Below, in pieces: positions 35,985 through 45,535 of a stretch of 64,000 nucleotides of DNA (position 1 is its first letter; every line of letters begins with the position of its first letter). The stretch spans positions 50,295 to 114,294 of the forward strand of contig LNIY01000139.1 in NCBI GenBank assembly GCA_001449105.1. The letters are read 5' to 3'. This DNA comes from Caulobacter vibrioides (GTDB taxonomy: Bacteria; Pseudomonadota; Alphaproteobacteria; Caulobacterales; Caulobacteraceae). The notes under the pieces are model-generated. The model made no database searches, was not told where the DNA came from, and was given only the letters and a program-made list of their open reading frames with translations. Position numbers and translations under genes: made by a program.

Positions 35985-37682
35985 ATGCTGATCGGTCTCT
36001 CCATCCGCGACGTGGTGCTCATCGAGAGCCTCGACCTGGCCATCGGGCCGGGCCTGACCGCGCTCACCGGCGAGACCGGGGCGGGCAAGTCGATCATTCT
36101 CGACGCCCTGGGCCTGGCCACCGGCGCCCGCGCCGACGCCGGCCTGGTGAGGCGAGGGGCCGCCGGCCACGCCAGCGCCACGGCGATCTTCGCCCTGGCC
36201 CCCGACCATCCGGCCTTCGCCTATCTCGACGACAAGGGGCTCGACTACGCCCGCGACGAGGACCTGGTCCTGCGACGCCAGCTCTCGCCCGACGGCCGCT
36301 CGCGCGCCTTCGTCAACGACCAGGCCACCAGCGTCGGCGTGCTCAAGGATCTCGGCGGCCTGCTGCTGGAGGTGCACGGCCAGCACGAGACGGTCGGCCT
36401 GCTGGACCCGCGCACCCACCGCACCCTGCTGGACGCCTACGGCCAGGTCAGCGTCGGGGCCGTGTCCTCGGCCTGGAGCGGCTGGCGCGCCGCCCGCGAG
36501 GCCGCGGCCGAATTGAAGGCCCTGTCCGACCGCGCCGCGGCCGAGACCGAGGAGCTGACCCTCCGCCTGTCCGAACTCGACCGTCTCGACCCGCGCGAGG
36601 GCGAGGAGGCGGCCTTGGCCGACGAGCGGGCGCTGCTGGGCTCGGCCGAGAAGGCCCTGGCCGACATCGCCGCCGCGCAGGACGCCCTGGGCGGCGACAA
36701 CCTGTCCGGCAAGCTGGCCTCGGCCTTCCGCGCACTTGAACGGGCCCGCGATCGCGCCGCCAACGCCGGCGCGCCCGCCGACGGTCCGGCGATGACCCGC
36801 CTGGCCGCCGCCTGCGACGCCGTCGACCGAGCCCTGGTCGAGGCTCAGGAGGCCAGCGCCGCCATCGACATCGCCGCCGAGAGCTTCGAGTTCGAGCCCG
36901 ACCGCCTGGAGAAGACCGAGGAGCGGCTGTTCGCCCTGCGCGGCATGGCCCGCAAGCTGAACGTGCTGGTCGAGGACCTGCCGGCCGTCCGCGCCGACTT
37001 CGCCGCCCGCCTGCAGGCCGTCGAGACCTCGGCCGAGGCCCTGGCTGCCGCCGAAACCCAGGCCGCCGAAGCCCGCGAGGCCTATCTCTACGCCGCCCAG
37101 GCCTTGTCGACCGAGCGCCGCGCCGCCGGCGACCGCCTGGCCAAGGCCGTCGAGGCCGAGCTCGGCCCGTTGAAGCTGGAGAAGGCGCGTTTCCGCGTCG
37201 CCCTGGAGCCGCTGGACGAGGACAAGGCCGGCCCGACGGGCCTGGACCGCATCGCCTTCGAGATATCGACCAACCCCGGTGCGCCGTTCGGGCCGATGGA
37301 GGCCATCGCGTCGGGCGGCGAGCTGGCCCGCTTCGCCCTGGCCCTGAAGGCGGCCTTGGCGGGCAAGGGCGGCGGTCCTCAGCCGCTGATGATCTTCGAC
37401 GAAGTCGATCAGGGCGTCGGCGGGGCCGTGGCCGATGCGGTCGGCCTGCGCCTGAAGCGCCTGGCCTCCAATGCCCAGGTGCTGGTCGTGACCCACTCGG
37501 CCCAGGTCGCCGCCCGCGGCGACGCCCACTGGCGCATCTCCAAGTCCGGCGACGACACCTCGACCCGCACCAGGGTCGAGCCCCTGTCGCCGGCCGAGCG
37601 CGAGGAAGAGATCGCGCGGATGCTGTCGGGCGCGGAAGTCACCGAGGCGGCGCGGGCCGCGGCGCGGGCGCTGATCGGCTAG
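35985..37682 (+). CDS. recN: DNA repair protein RecN
   Basis: RecN is an SMC-like ATPase used in double-strand break repair. The 565-residue protein has an N-terminal Walker A (GETGAGKS), a long coiled-coil middle with Ala/Glu/Arg-rich heptads (about residues 150-400), and C-terminal 'ASGGELARFALAL' (signature) and 'LMIFDEVDQGVGG' (Walker B). The ATG at 35985 was chosen because the family N-terminus (LIGLSIRDVVLIE) starts there. I see no SOS box directly upstream. Confidence 0.95.
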   Translation: MLIGLSIRDVVLIESLDLAIGPGLTALTGETGAGKSIILDALGLATGARADAGLVRRGAAGHASATAIFALAPDHPAFAYLDDKGLDYARDEDLVLRRQLSPDGRSRAFVNDQATSVGVLKDLGGLLLEVHGQHETVGLLDPRTHRTLLDAYGQVSVGAVSSAWSGWRAAREAAAELKALSDRAAAETEELTLRLSELDRLDPREGEEAALADERALLGSAEKALADIAAAQDALGGDNLSGKLASAFRALERARDRAANAGAPADGPAMTRLAAACDAVDRALVEAQEASAAIDIAAESFEFEPDRLEKTEERLFALRGMARKLNVLVEDLPAVRADFAARLQAVETSAEALAAAETQAAEAREAYLYAAQALSTERRAAGDRLAKAVEAELGPLKLEKARFRVALEPLDEDKAGPTGLDRIAFEISTNPGAPFGPMEAIASGGELARFALALKAALAGKGGGPQPLMIFDEVDQGVGGAVADAVGLRLKRLASNAQVLVVTHSAQVAARGDAHWRISKSGDDTSTRTRVEPLSPAEREEEIARMLSGAEVTEAARAAARALIG

Positions 37683-37687
37683 CGCAG

Positions 37688-37797
37688 ACCCCCTCCGGCC
37701 CTCCGGGCCACCTCCCCCAGAGGGGGAGGATCTCGCACGTCAGCAGATCAAGTTGCTCCCCCTTTGGGGGAGCTGTCGCGTAGCGACTGAGGGGGCC
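37688..37797. repeat. palindromic intergenic repeat, family R1
   Basis: The left end carries CTCCGGCCCTCCGGGCCACC then CTCCCCCAGAGGGGGAG, and the right end CTCCCCCTTTGGGGGAG with a nearby GTCGCGTAGCGAC hairpin, as in the other R1 copies. It lies between converging recN and parE. Confidence 0.8.
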
Positions 37798-37806
37798 GCG
37801 CAGCGG

Positions 37807-39906
37807 CTACAGATCCAGGTCGTCCGCGGCGAAGGCGGCGTTGTCCTGGATGAACTTGAAGCGCAGCTCGGGCTTGCGGCCCATCAGGGTCTCGACCAGG
37901 TCTTCCACCGACTCCTCGTGGCGCGGCAGGGTCACGCGCGCCAGGGTGCGGACCGCCGGGTCCATGGTGGTTTCCTTCAGCTGGGCGGCCATCATCTCGC
38001 CCAGGCCCTTGAACCGGCCGATCTCGGGCTTCTTGCCCTTGAACATGGTGGCCAGCAGCTCGTCCTTGTGGGCGTCGTCGCGCGCGTACTCGGTCTTGCC
38101 GCCGTGGCTCAGGCGATAGAGCGGCGGCAAGGCGAGGTACAGGCGGCCGGCGCGGATCAGGTCCGGCATGGTCCGGTAGAAGAAGGTGATCAGCAGCGAG
38201 GCGATGTGCGCGCCGTCGACGTCGGCGTCGGTCATGATGATGATCCGCTCGTAGCGCAGATCCTCTTCACGGTACTTGTTCCCGCCCTGGGCTCCCAAGG
38301 CCAGCATCAGGTCCGACAGTTCCTTGTTGGCCGTGAACTTCTCGCCGCTGGCCGAGGCCACGTTCAGGATCTTGCCGCGCAGGGGCAGGATCGCCTGGTT
38401 CTTGCGGTTGCGGGCCTGCTTGGCCGAGCCGCCGGCCGAGTCGCCTTCGACGATGAAGAGTTCGGCGCCGTCGACCGCGCCGCCGGCGCAGTCGGCCAGC
38501 TTGCCCGGCAGGCGCAGCTTGCGCGTCGCCGAAGCCCGGGAGACTTCCTTGTCCTTGCGGCGCTTGAGGCGTTCCTCGGCGCGCTCGATCACGAACTCCA
38601 GCAGGGCCTGGGCGGCCTTGGGGCTGCCGGTCAGCCAGTGGTCGAACGGGTCGCGCAGGGCGTTCTCGACGAAGCGCTGGGCCTCGGTCGTCGACAGCTT
38701 TTCCTTGGTCTGGCCCTGGAACTCGGGGTTCTTGATGAACACCGAGATCAGCGCGCCGGCCTGGGCCACCACGTCGTCGGCGGTGATGATCGTGCCGCGC
38801 TTCTCGCCCTTGAGGTCGGCATAGGCCTTCAGGCCGCGCGTCAGGGCGGCGCGGAAGCCGCTCTCGTGCGTGCCGCCCTCGGGGGTCGGCACGGTGTTGC
38901 AGTACGACTGCATGAAGCCGTCGTGCTCGCCGAAGCCCCGCGGCGTCCAGGTGACGGCCCATTCGACCGCGCCGGCCTCGCCCTCGCGCTCGATGCGGCC
39001 CGAGAAGCTGGTCGGGGTGACCGTCTCCAGCCCCTTGGTGCGCTCGGCCAGGAAGTCGGCCAGGCCGTTGGGGAAGTGGAACACCGCTTCGGGCGGGGTC
39101 TGGTCGTGGATGCGCTCGGGCGCGCAGGACCATTTGATCTGCACGCCGCGGAACAGATAGGCCTTCGACCGGGTCATCCGGTACAGGCGCGCCGGCTTGA
39201 AGGCGCAGCCCTCGCCGAAGATCTGCTCGTCGGGCTTGAACCGCACCATGGTGCCGCGCTTGCGGCTGGGCTGGATCTTCTCGACGCCGCCCAGCGGCTT
39301 GCCGCGGGCGAAGCTCTGACGGTGCTCGAAGCCGTCGCGCCAGACCGTCACCTCGACCAGTTCCGACAGGGCGTTGACGACGCTGGCGCCGACGCCGTGC
39401 AGGCCGCCCGAGGTCTCGTAGGCCTTGCCGCTGAACTTACCGCCCGCGTGCAGGACGGTCATGATCACTTCCAGGGCCGACTTGCCCGGGTGCTTGGGGT
39501 GCGGGTCCACGGGCATGCCGCGGCCGTCGTCCTTGACCGACAGGTAACCGTCGGCGTCGAGCTTGACCTCGATCGACTTGGCGAAGCCGGCCACGGCCTC
39601 GTCCATCGAGTTGTCGAGCACTTCGGCGAACAGGTGGTGCAGGGCCCGCTCGTCGGTGCCGCCGATGTACATGCCCGGACGCATGCGCACGGGCTCCAGG
39701 CCTTCCAGCACCTCGATCGAGCTGGCGTCGTAGCCGCCCGAAGAAGGCGGCGCGGCGGCCTCGACCTTGCCCGGAGGCGGGGGAGGCGGCGGCTGCGGCT
39801 TGGGCTCGGGATGAGGTTCGCGGGCGGGCAGAGGCGGGGCGCTCGGCGGCGCCAGGGCGTCGTCGTCGAACAGCGAGAACAGCGGGTTGGGGTCTTTGGA
39901 AGACAT
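37807..39906 (-). CDS. parE: DNA topoisomerase IV subunit B ParE
   Basis: ParE is the ATPase subunit of topoisomerase IV, which decatenates daughter chromosomes. The 699-residue protein has GHKL motifs ('EVLDNSMDEAVAG', 'KDDGRGMPV', 'GLHGVGASVVNALS'), a Toprim domain ('VEGDSAGGSAKQ', 'MTDADVDGAHI') and the ParE-type 'GRFKGLGEM' end. The Pro-rich N-terminal 60 residues are an extension often seen in Caulobacter ParE. It is distinguished from GyrB by length and the C-terminus. Confidence 0.92.
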   Translation of the reverse strand: MSSKDPNPLFSLFDDDALAPPSAPPLPAREPHPEPKPQPPPPPPPGKVEAAAPPSSGGYDASSIEVLEGLEPVRMRPGMYIGGTDERALHHLFAEVLDNSMDEAVAGFAKSIEVKLDADGYLSVKDDGRGMPVDPHPKHPGKSALEVIMTVLHAGGKFSGKAYETSGGLHGVGASVVNALSELVEVTVWRDGFEHRQSFARGKPLGGVEKIQPSRKRGTMVRFKPDEQIFGEGCAFKPARLYRMTRSKAYLFRGVQIKWSCAPERIHDQTPPEAVFHFPNGLADFLAERTKGLETVTPTSFSGRIEREGEAGAVEWAVTWTPRGFGEHDGFMQSYCNTVPTPEGGTHESGFRAALTRGLKAYADLKGEKRGTIITADDVVAQAGALISVFIKNPEFQGQTKEKLSTTEAQRFVENALRDPFDHWLTGSPKAAQALLEFVIERAEERLKRRKDKEVSRASATRKLRLPGKLADCAGGAVDGAELFIVEGDSAGGSAKQARNRKNQAILPLRGKILNVASASGEKFTANKELSDLMLALGAQGGNKYREEDLRYERIIIMTDADVDGAHIASLLITFFYRTMPDLIRAGRLYLALPPLYRLSHGGKTEYARDDAHKDELLATMFKGKKPEIGRFKGLGEMMAAQLKETTMDPAVRTLARVTLPRHEESVEDLVETLMGRKPELRFKFIQDNAAFAADDLDL

Positions 39907-40001
39907 CGGGTGATTTTGCGGCGATTCGGGTGTCCCGCCCCGTATGACCCGAGCTCGCCCCCAAGGAAAGCGCTGCCTGGCGATCGGCCTGCAGCTTCAG
40001 T

Positions 40002-40011
40002 GTGTATACAC
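40002..40011. promoter_or_regulatory. palindrome in parE upstream region
   Basis: GTGTATACAC is a perfect 10-bp palindrome about 96 bp upstream of parE and 110 bp upstream of the opposite small gene. It could be an operator, but no factor can be named. Confidence 0.25.
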
Positions 40012-40121
40012 GAATGTGACAATTTTCACGAGCATTCTCGTTGATGTTGCTCTGGGTTGAGCGGATGCTCCCTTCCACCGGCCCGAGCGGCGGCCGGCCC
40101 ATCGGAAGAGGGAGAAGCGTC

Positions 40122-40508
40122 ATGACGACTGCGACTGCGCAGGCTGGGACGGCCGAGTTCACCACCACCGACTGCGGCGACACCAGCGGCACGGCAAACG
40201 GGCTGCTGCCGGTCGGCTCGGCCGTCTCGATCAACGGCAGCACGGACCTCAGCTCGTGCATCGTCGGCAACAGCGAGGGCAAGGTGTACGGCATCCAGCT
40301 GGTGCCCAACGCCGGCATCTACAGCTATCAGGTGCAGGTCGACGCCCAGGGGCCGTCGGGGATCTTCTCGGGCAGCATCAACCTGGCCTTCACCGACCAG
40401 ACCGGCGACACCTACAAGCTGGCTATCACCTCCAGCCGCCGCGAGCAGCACACCGTCTCCTACAACAGCGATCGGCCCTCGATCGTGAAGATCACCTGGG
40501 CGACCTGA
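40122..40508 (+). CDS. hypothetical protein, 128 residues
   Basis: The protein begins MTTATAQAGTAEFTTTDCGD, has two cysteines about 35 residues apart, and continues in alternating strands ('GKVYGIQLVPNAG', 'SGSINLAFTDQTGDTYKLAI'), suggesting a small beta-sandwich. No signal peptide or membrane helix is visible. AGAGGGAGAA precedes the start. I do not recognise the family; a similar small beta protein of unknown role lies at 59058-59507. Confidence 0.6.
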   Translation: MTTATAQAGTAEFTTTDCGDTSGTANGLLPVGSAVSINGSTDLSSCIVGNSEGKVYGIQLVPNAGIYSYQVQVDAQGPSGIFSGSINLAFTDQTGDTYKLAITSSRREQHTVSYNSDRPSIVKITWAT

Positions 40509-40692
40509 CGCCTCGTGGGCCTTGTCTGTCCGGCGAGGCCCATACGCCCTTCCTGGAGCGGGCCGGAGCGCCTAAGCTTGACGTGCGCGGCGTCCGGTCC
40601 TGACCGGCGATCGGCGCACGGTTCCAAGCTTTTCATCGGTTTCCGGCTTTCGAGCGGCGCTCCGTGGCGACGCGCCCGAATGGGAGGGTTTG

Positions 40693-41991
40693 ATGCGTGC
40701 GATCCTGGCGCCGGCGCTCTGCGCCGGCCTGCTGGCCTTGGCCGCGCCCGGTCTGGCCTGGGCTGACACCGGCTATGCCGCCGCCTGGCGTCCCGGCAGC
40801 GGCGCGCAGTGGTGGCGTTCGGGCATGAGCCTCGACCAGTTCAAGGCCCAGGACAAAACCCACTTCGACAATGGCCTGCGCATCCATTCGCTGTCGGTGA
40901 AGGATGGTCGGTTCGCCGCTGTCTGGCGGCCGGGGACCGGGGCCCAGTGGTGGCGCTCGAGCATGACGCTGGACGAGCTGAAGGCCCAGGACACCCTCTA
41001 CTTCAACCAGGGCCTTCGCCTGACGGCGTTGGAGTTCGACGGCGGCCGGTTCACGGCCGTGTGGCGTCCAGGTTCGGGCGCCCAATGGTGGCGCACCGGC
41101 ATGACGGTCGACCAGATGAAGGCTCAGGACACGACCTACTTCAACCAGGGCCTGCGCATCGCCCTGCTGGAGGTCGACGGCGGGCGCTACACCGCCGTCT
41201 GGCGGCCGGGCGCGGGCGCCCAGTGGTGGCGTTCGGGCATGACCGGCGGCCAGGCCGAGGCCCAGGACCAGACCTATTTCAACCAGGGCCTGAGGCTGGC
41301 CGCGCTGTCGGTGGACGGCGACGCCTATGCCGCCGTCTGGCGCCCCGGTTCGGGAACCCAGTGGTGGAGCCACCGCCGCTGCACGGTCGACTTCAAGACC
41401 GAGGACGCGGCCTACTTCGGCCGCGGCCTGCGCATGGAGTTCATCGAGCAGCAGGACGACGCGGTCGGCGCCTATCGCTATCCGTGGAAGGCCGGCGACA
41501 GCCGCAATGTCGGGCAGGGCAACAACAATCCCGGCGGCTCGCACAACGGCAGTCAGGCCTTCGCCTTCGACTTCTCGATGCCGGCGGGCACGCAGATCCG
41601 GGCGGTGCGCGGCGGCACGGTCGAATGGCTGCAGGAAAGCCAGAGCACGGCCTACAACCCGAACGCGCCCACCACGCCCAGCAACACGCCGTTCCCGGGC
41701 GGCAGCCTGCAGAACTGGGGCAACGCCGTGCGCATCCGCCATCCGGGCGGCTTCACCAGCTGGTACTTCCATATCCAGCAGAACGGCGTGCTGGTGAATG
41801 TAGGCGACGTGGTTCAGCGCGGCCAGCCGATCGCCACCTCGGGCAACACCGGCCGCACGTCCGGCCCGCACCTGCACTTCCAGGTCCAGGCGGACTCCGC
41901 CAACTGGGGGCAGTCGGTGGCGATCAGCTTCAACGACTGCGACGTGCCGACGGGCGGCGACAGCGTGACCTCCAACAACGTCTGGCCTTAG
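40693..41991 (+). CDS. M23-family peptidase with five tandem WWR repeats
   Basis: The 432-residue secreted protein has a signal peptide (cleaved after about residue 24), then five repeats of about 43 residues, each with a core like 'AVWRPGSGAQWWRSGM' followed by 'AQDxxYFNQGLR' (residues about 27-240; the last is shorter), the pattern of bacterial tandem-repeat domains in polyglycine-hydrolase-type proteins. The C-terminal domain (about 265-432) is an M23/LytM zinc peptidase with 'AFDFSMPAGTQIRAVRGG', 'SWYFHIQ' and 'GPHLHFQV'. It probably cleaves peptidoglycan or another extracellular polymer. Confidence 0.85.
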   Translation: MRAILAPALCAGLLALAAPGLAWADTGYAAAWRPGSGAQWWRSGMSLDQFKAQDKTHFDNGLRIHSLSVKDGRFAAVWRPGTGAQWWRSSMTLDELKAQDTLYFNQGLRLTALEFDGGRFTAVWRPGSGAQWWRTGMTVDQMKAQDTTYFNQGLRIALLEVDGGRYTAVWRPGAGAQWWRSGMTGGQAEAQDQTYFNQGLRLAALSVDGDAYAAVWRPGSGTQWWSHRRCTVDFKTEDAAYFGRGLRMEFIEQQDDAVGAYRYPWKAGDSRNVGQGNNNPGGSHNGSQAFAFDFSMPAGTQIRAVRGGTVEWLQESQSTAYNPNAPTTPSNTPFPGGSLQNWGNAVRIRHPGGFTSWYFHIQQNGVLVNVGDVVQRGQPIATSGNTGRTSGPHLHFQVQADSANWGQSVAISFNDCDVPTGGDSVTSNNVWP

Positions 41992-42002
41992 CCTTGTCGA
42001 AG

Positions 42003-42034
42003 GGCCCGGCCCCCGCGCGGCGGGGACCGGGGCC
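42003..42034. terminator. GC-rich hairpin between converging genes
   Basis: The stretch 42003-42034 folds as GGCCCCGGTCCCCGC-type arms on both strands, with a small internal bulge. It lies between the M23 gene and the following reverse-strand gene and may terminate both; it lacks a clear T-run. Confidence 0.35.
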
Positions 42035-42043
42035 TCGCGGTCC

Positions 42044-42604
42044 TCAGGCCGCCTTGGCCGCCGCCCCGGCCAGGGCGCGACGCTCGATGCTGGCGGCGAA
42101 CAGCGGCGTCTCGCGGCTGTTGTGGTCGCCGCCGTCGCGCTGGCGGGCGTCGGCGGCGTCCTCGAACGGCGTGCCGTGCTTGTCGATGAAGTCGAGGAAC
42201 GCCTGGGTTGGGTGGGCGACCACGCTGTTGGTGTACTCGCAGGTACGCTCGTCGATCTTCCTGGCGCTGAGCGTCCAGATCACCTGCACCCGCGTGCGGC
42301 CGTTCGGGGTGAAGGCGTCCGACGTCGACACCATCTTGCACAGCGTCGGAGTGGCGATCTCGGCCACATAGTGCTGCACCATCAGGGTCTGGCCGATCAT
42401 CTCGACGTTGATCGACATGCGCCGGCCGTCGTCGGTGAAGGTGGCGCCGGCCGAGATGTGGTCGGGCGGACAGCAGCGTTGGTACTCGGCCTCCGGCAGG
42501 TTGAACAGCCAGTCAGCGATGTCGATCGTCTCGATCGGCGCGTTGATGGTCGCGGTATAGGCCGAAGCCGACAGTTGCTTGTCCGTGATGATGATGTCCG
42601 ACAT
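42044..42604 (-). CDS. hypothetical protein, SRPBCC-like
   Basis: The 186-residue protein contains 'CCPPDHISAGATFTDDGRRM', then alternating strands ('MVQHYVAEIATP', 'VQVIWTLSARKIDERTCEYT') and a helix 'HPTQAFLDFIDKHG', which could form an SRPBCC-like ligand-binding fold. It has no signal peptide. The N-terminus begins with 'DIIITDKQLSASAYTATINA'. I cannot name the family with confidence. It is followed upstream by the 188-bp repeat copy B. Confidence 0.6.
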   Translation of the reverse strand: MSDIIITDKQLSASAYTATINAPIETIDIADWLFNLPEAEYQRCCPPDHISAGATFTDDGRRMSINVEMIGQTLMVQHYVAEIATPTLCKMVSTSDAFTPNGRTRVQVIWTLSARKIDERTCEYTNSVVAHPTQAFLDFIDKHGTPFEDAADARQRDGGDHNSRETPLFAASIERRALAGAAAKAA

Positions 42605-42750
42605 TGCCGTCTCCTGTCGTCGAAAGCTTGCCCGAGGCGCTGGATGCTTGGCCGGGCGACGTCAGGACTGTCGGCGCGAAGACGCTGGATCGGTATCCAT
42701 CCATGGGTTTGCCGCGCGAAGGCATGGGGAGGTGGCGGCTAGACCTAGGT

Positions 42751-42938
42751 CTAGGTTGGATCGACATTCGTCGACGGCGTCTCCTCAATTCGTTCTTCCC
42801 CGCGAAGGCGGGGACCCAAGCGGAGGCTGCGGGTCGCTCGCGGCTGCGCCGTCTTCTGAAATGCAGCTTGGATCCCCGCCTTCGCGGGGGAAACTCGGTG
42901 AGAAGCGACCCACATTACTGAATGTCGATCCACCCTAG
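42751..42938. repeat. 188-bp MITE-like element, copy B
   Basis: Terminal inverted repeats 42751-42769 (CTAGGTTGGATCGACATTC) and 42920-42938 differ at one base. The inner 16-bp repeats are at 42798-42813 and 42874-42889, and the 60-bp core is 42814-42873. Outside the core it matches copy A in the same orientation, but the core matches the reverse complement of the copy A core at 55 of 60 positions. A CTAGACCTAGGTCTAG palindrome abuts its left end. Confidence 0.85.
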
Positions 42939-42961
42939 GGCAGACCTCCGGCGGGAACCGC

Positions 42962-43621
42962 TCAGCTCTTCGCCAGTCGGGCCTTCAGCCGCTCGACCCG
43001 ATCGTATGAACGGTCCTTGCGGCCGCCGACGATGATCTTGGTGGGGCGACCGGCGGCCTCGGCTTCTTCGACCGCCCGCAGCAGCTTGCCGACGCCCCAG
43101 ACCCCCTTGGCGCAGCAGATGCAGGTGCAGGGCGGCATGCCGTTGGAACCGGGCTGGTAGCGCCAGCCCACCACCTGGGGCGGAACCTTCACCCGCAGGA
43201 TTTCCGAGGGCTGGATGCGTCGAGCCAGCAGCACCTGGTAGCCTTGCGGCGAGCTCGGCAGGCGGCGACCCGCGCGGATCGCCTTGGCTGTCTTGTCGGC
43301 GTTGTCCGCCTGGCGAGCCGCGACGGGATCGGCCGCCTCGACCGACATCATGATGGCCGCGGCCTCCGCCGCCGTGACCGACCGATGCGGCGAGCTGTAA
43401 TGGCCGATCTCGACGGGCTCGTCGTCCGGCACGCGGAAGTAGACGGCGACCATCGTGCCGCTCCGGCTCCGCCGCAGTTCGCGCAGCCACTGGTGCGAGA
43501 CCTGGAAATTGCGGGTCACCGGCATGGCGTAGACCCGCTTGCTCCACTTGGCCGGAGCGATGCCCGCCCGGCGAATGGCCGGCAGGTTGTCGTGCGAGGT
43601 CAGGTGGACGAAGACGGGCAT
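42962..43621 (-). CDS. hypothetical protein with possible ADP-ribosyltransferase-like N-terminus
   Basis: The 219-residue protein opens with VFVHLTSHDNLPAIRRAGIA, which resembles the start of DarT/DUF4433 and related ADP-ribosyltransferase-fold proteins (H-x-T, N-L-x-x-I, G-I). It continues with 'VYAMPVTRNFQVSHQWLREL' and 'TMVAVYFRVPDDEPVEI', plausible for that fold, and has a cysteine cluster 'CTCICC' near residue 165 that could bind zinc. No antitoxin-like neighbour is clear. The start of the downstream gene on the same strand ends only 3 bp away from the preceding GNAT gene. Confidence 0.55.
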   Translation of the reverse strand: MPVFVHLTSHDNLPAIRRAGIAPAKWSKRVYAMPVTRNFQVSHQWLRELRRSRSGTMVAVYFRVPDDEPVEIGHYSSPHRSVTAAEAAAIMMSVEAADPVAARQADNADKTAKAIRAGRRLPSSPQGYQVLLARRIQPSEILRVKVPPQVVGWRYQPGSNGMPPCTCICCAKGVWGVGKLLRAVEEAEAAGRPTKIIVGGRKDRSYDRVERLKARLAKS

Positions 43622-43624
43622 GGC

Positions 43625-44110
43625 TCAGGTCAGGTCGCGCTGCATGGCGTAGTTGTGGATCGGCACGCCGCGCACCTCGAAGTCCCGCCGCGCGGTCACC
43701 GTGAAGCCTTGGCGCTCGAAGACCGGCCGGGCCAGTTCGCTGGCCTCGACATACAGGGCGGCGACGCCCTGTTCGGCCGCATGCCGGATCACCGTCTCCA
43801 GCAGGCGCGAGGCCACGCCCCGGCCGGCGAAATCGGGATGGCAGTAAAGGTGGTCGACGTGGCCGTCCGCCTCGAGGTCGACATAGGCCACGGCCTGGTC
43901 GAGCGCATCTGCGGCCACGAAGGTGGTCCGGCCGTCGGCGGCGCGGGTCAGGACGTCGATCGGGGCCAGCGGCGCGGGCGCCCAGGCCGCCACCTGGGCC
44001 GATGAATATGCCCGTGGGCCCAGCGCTTGAACGGCCTCGTAGTAGAGCCGCGCCATGCAGGGCGCATCGTCCGTCCGATAGGGGCGGATGACGATGGTGG
44101 CGGCTTCCAT
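43625..44110 (-). CDS. GNAT-family N-acetyltransferase
   Basis: The 161-residue protein has the GNAT fold: N-terminal 'VIRPYRTDDAPCMARLYYEA', the acetyl-CoA loop 'PDFAGRGVASRLLE' (Q/R-x-x-G-x-G/A) and a C-terminal 'FERQGFTVTARRDFEVRG'. The end matches the YafP-like acetyltransferases. It is separated by 3 bp from the ART-like gene downstream, so both are probably cotranscribed. The substrate is unknown. Confidence 0.85.
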   Translation of the reverse strand: MEAATIVIRPYRTDDAPCMARLYYEAVQALGPRAYSSAQVAAWAPAPLAPIDVLTRAADGRTTFVAADALDQAVAYVDLEADGHVDHLYCHPDFAGRGVASRLLETVIRHAAEQGVAALYVEASELARPVFERQGFTVTARRDFEVRGVPIHNYAMQRDLT

Positions 44111-44120
44111 CTCTTCCCTC

Positions 44121-44158
44121 GAAAAGCGACGGCCCGCCTCCTTGAGGGAAGCAGGCCG
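44121..44158 (-). terminator. terminator after the amidohydrolase pair
   Basis: On the minus strand CGGCCTGC pairs with GCGGGCCG around a short loop, followed by TCGCTTTTCG. It separates the amidohydrolase operon from the GNAT gene. Confidence 0.6.
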
Positions 44159-44168
44159 CCTGGTCGTT

Positions 44169-45535
44169 CTAGCGATAGGCCGGGGGCAGGCCGTTGTCCT
44201 GCCCGGCGTAGCGGTCGCGCAGCTGGGTCTGGCGGCTGTCGGCGGGCTGTTCGACGCCGCCGATGAAGACCTTGTCGGCCCAGGTCGTGGTTTCCAGCGG
44301 ATCGCCGGTCCACAGCACCAGGTCGGCGGTCTTGCCGACGTCCAGCGAGCCGATCTGGTCGGCCATGCCCCAGATCCTGGCCGGGGTCAGGGTGATCGCC
44401 GCCAGGGCCGCCGGGTAGGGCAGGCCGTTGGCCACGGCGAGGCCCGCGTTCAGGCGCTCCTGCCGCAGGTTGTTGAAGTCGCGCGCGCCGTTGATGGCCA
44501 CGGTCACGCCGGCCGCGTTCAGGCGGGCGGCGTTGTCTAGGCGCGAGCCCAGGGTCTCGAAGCTGTCGGGCAGGTCGGCCTGGGTGTCGACGATCACCGG
44601 CACGCCGGCCCTGGCGATCTCGCCGGCCACGATCCAGCCTTCCTCGGCGCCTTCCAGCACGATCCTGATCTTCTCCTCGGCCGCCAGCTTGAGGGCCAGG
44701 CGGATGTCCGAGGCGCGGTGGGCGCGGATCAGCAGCGGGGTCTTGCCTTGCACCACCGGGACCAGGGCCTCCAGGTCGAGGCGCGAGAGGCCGTAGTCGC
44801 GCGTGGCGCCCTGTTCGAACGCCGCGCGGTTCTTTGCAAAGGCGCGGGCGTCCTGCAGGGCCGACTTGACCAGCACGATCGCGGCGCCGCGCGAGCCGCC
44901 GGCCGCGCGGGCCCCGGCTTCGCCCAGCGACAGGGTCACGGCGGTCTTCGACTTCGACACGATGTCGGACTCGCCGGCCTTCAGCCGCACGAACGCCGCC
45001 TGGCCGCCGAACAGCGGGGGATCGCCGCCGCCGTCCTTGCCGGCGGTCATCTCCTCGACCACGCCGTCGTCGGCATGCTCGTGGCCGCCGCCGACGACGC
45101 CCGACAGGATCGGGGTCACGGCCGAGCTGGTGACGCCGCCGTCGCGGGCCAGGCCGATCATCGGCGAGGACGGGTTGACGCTGTAGGCGATGTCGAAGCC
45201 GGCCGATAGGGCGGCGCCAGTGCCGTCGTCGCGCGTCTCGCGCACGCCGCCGATCTCCGAGGCGCTGATGTTCGACGACGGCGCGACCAGGCCCGGGGTC
45301 ACGACCCCGCCCTTGGCGTCGATGGTCGTCACGCCGGCCGGCACGGCGACGCCGGCGCCGACGGCGGCGATCTTGCCGTTCTGGACGAGGATCGTCCCCG
45401 ACGGGATCGCCGCGCTCGACACCGGCTCGATGCGGGCGTTGACGATGGCGAAGGTCTGGGCCGAAGCCGGGCCGGTCGTTACGGCGCAGAGGGCCGCGCC
45501 GGCGAGAAGGCCAAGGAGAAGAGGAGACCGGATCA

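Noticed and set aside
35928..40044. Long open frames opposite recN and parE
   Set aside because: Same GC artefact; both opposing genes are strongly conserved families.
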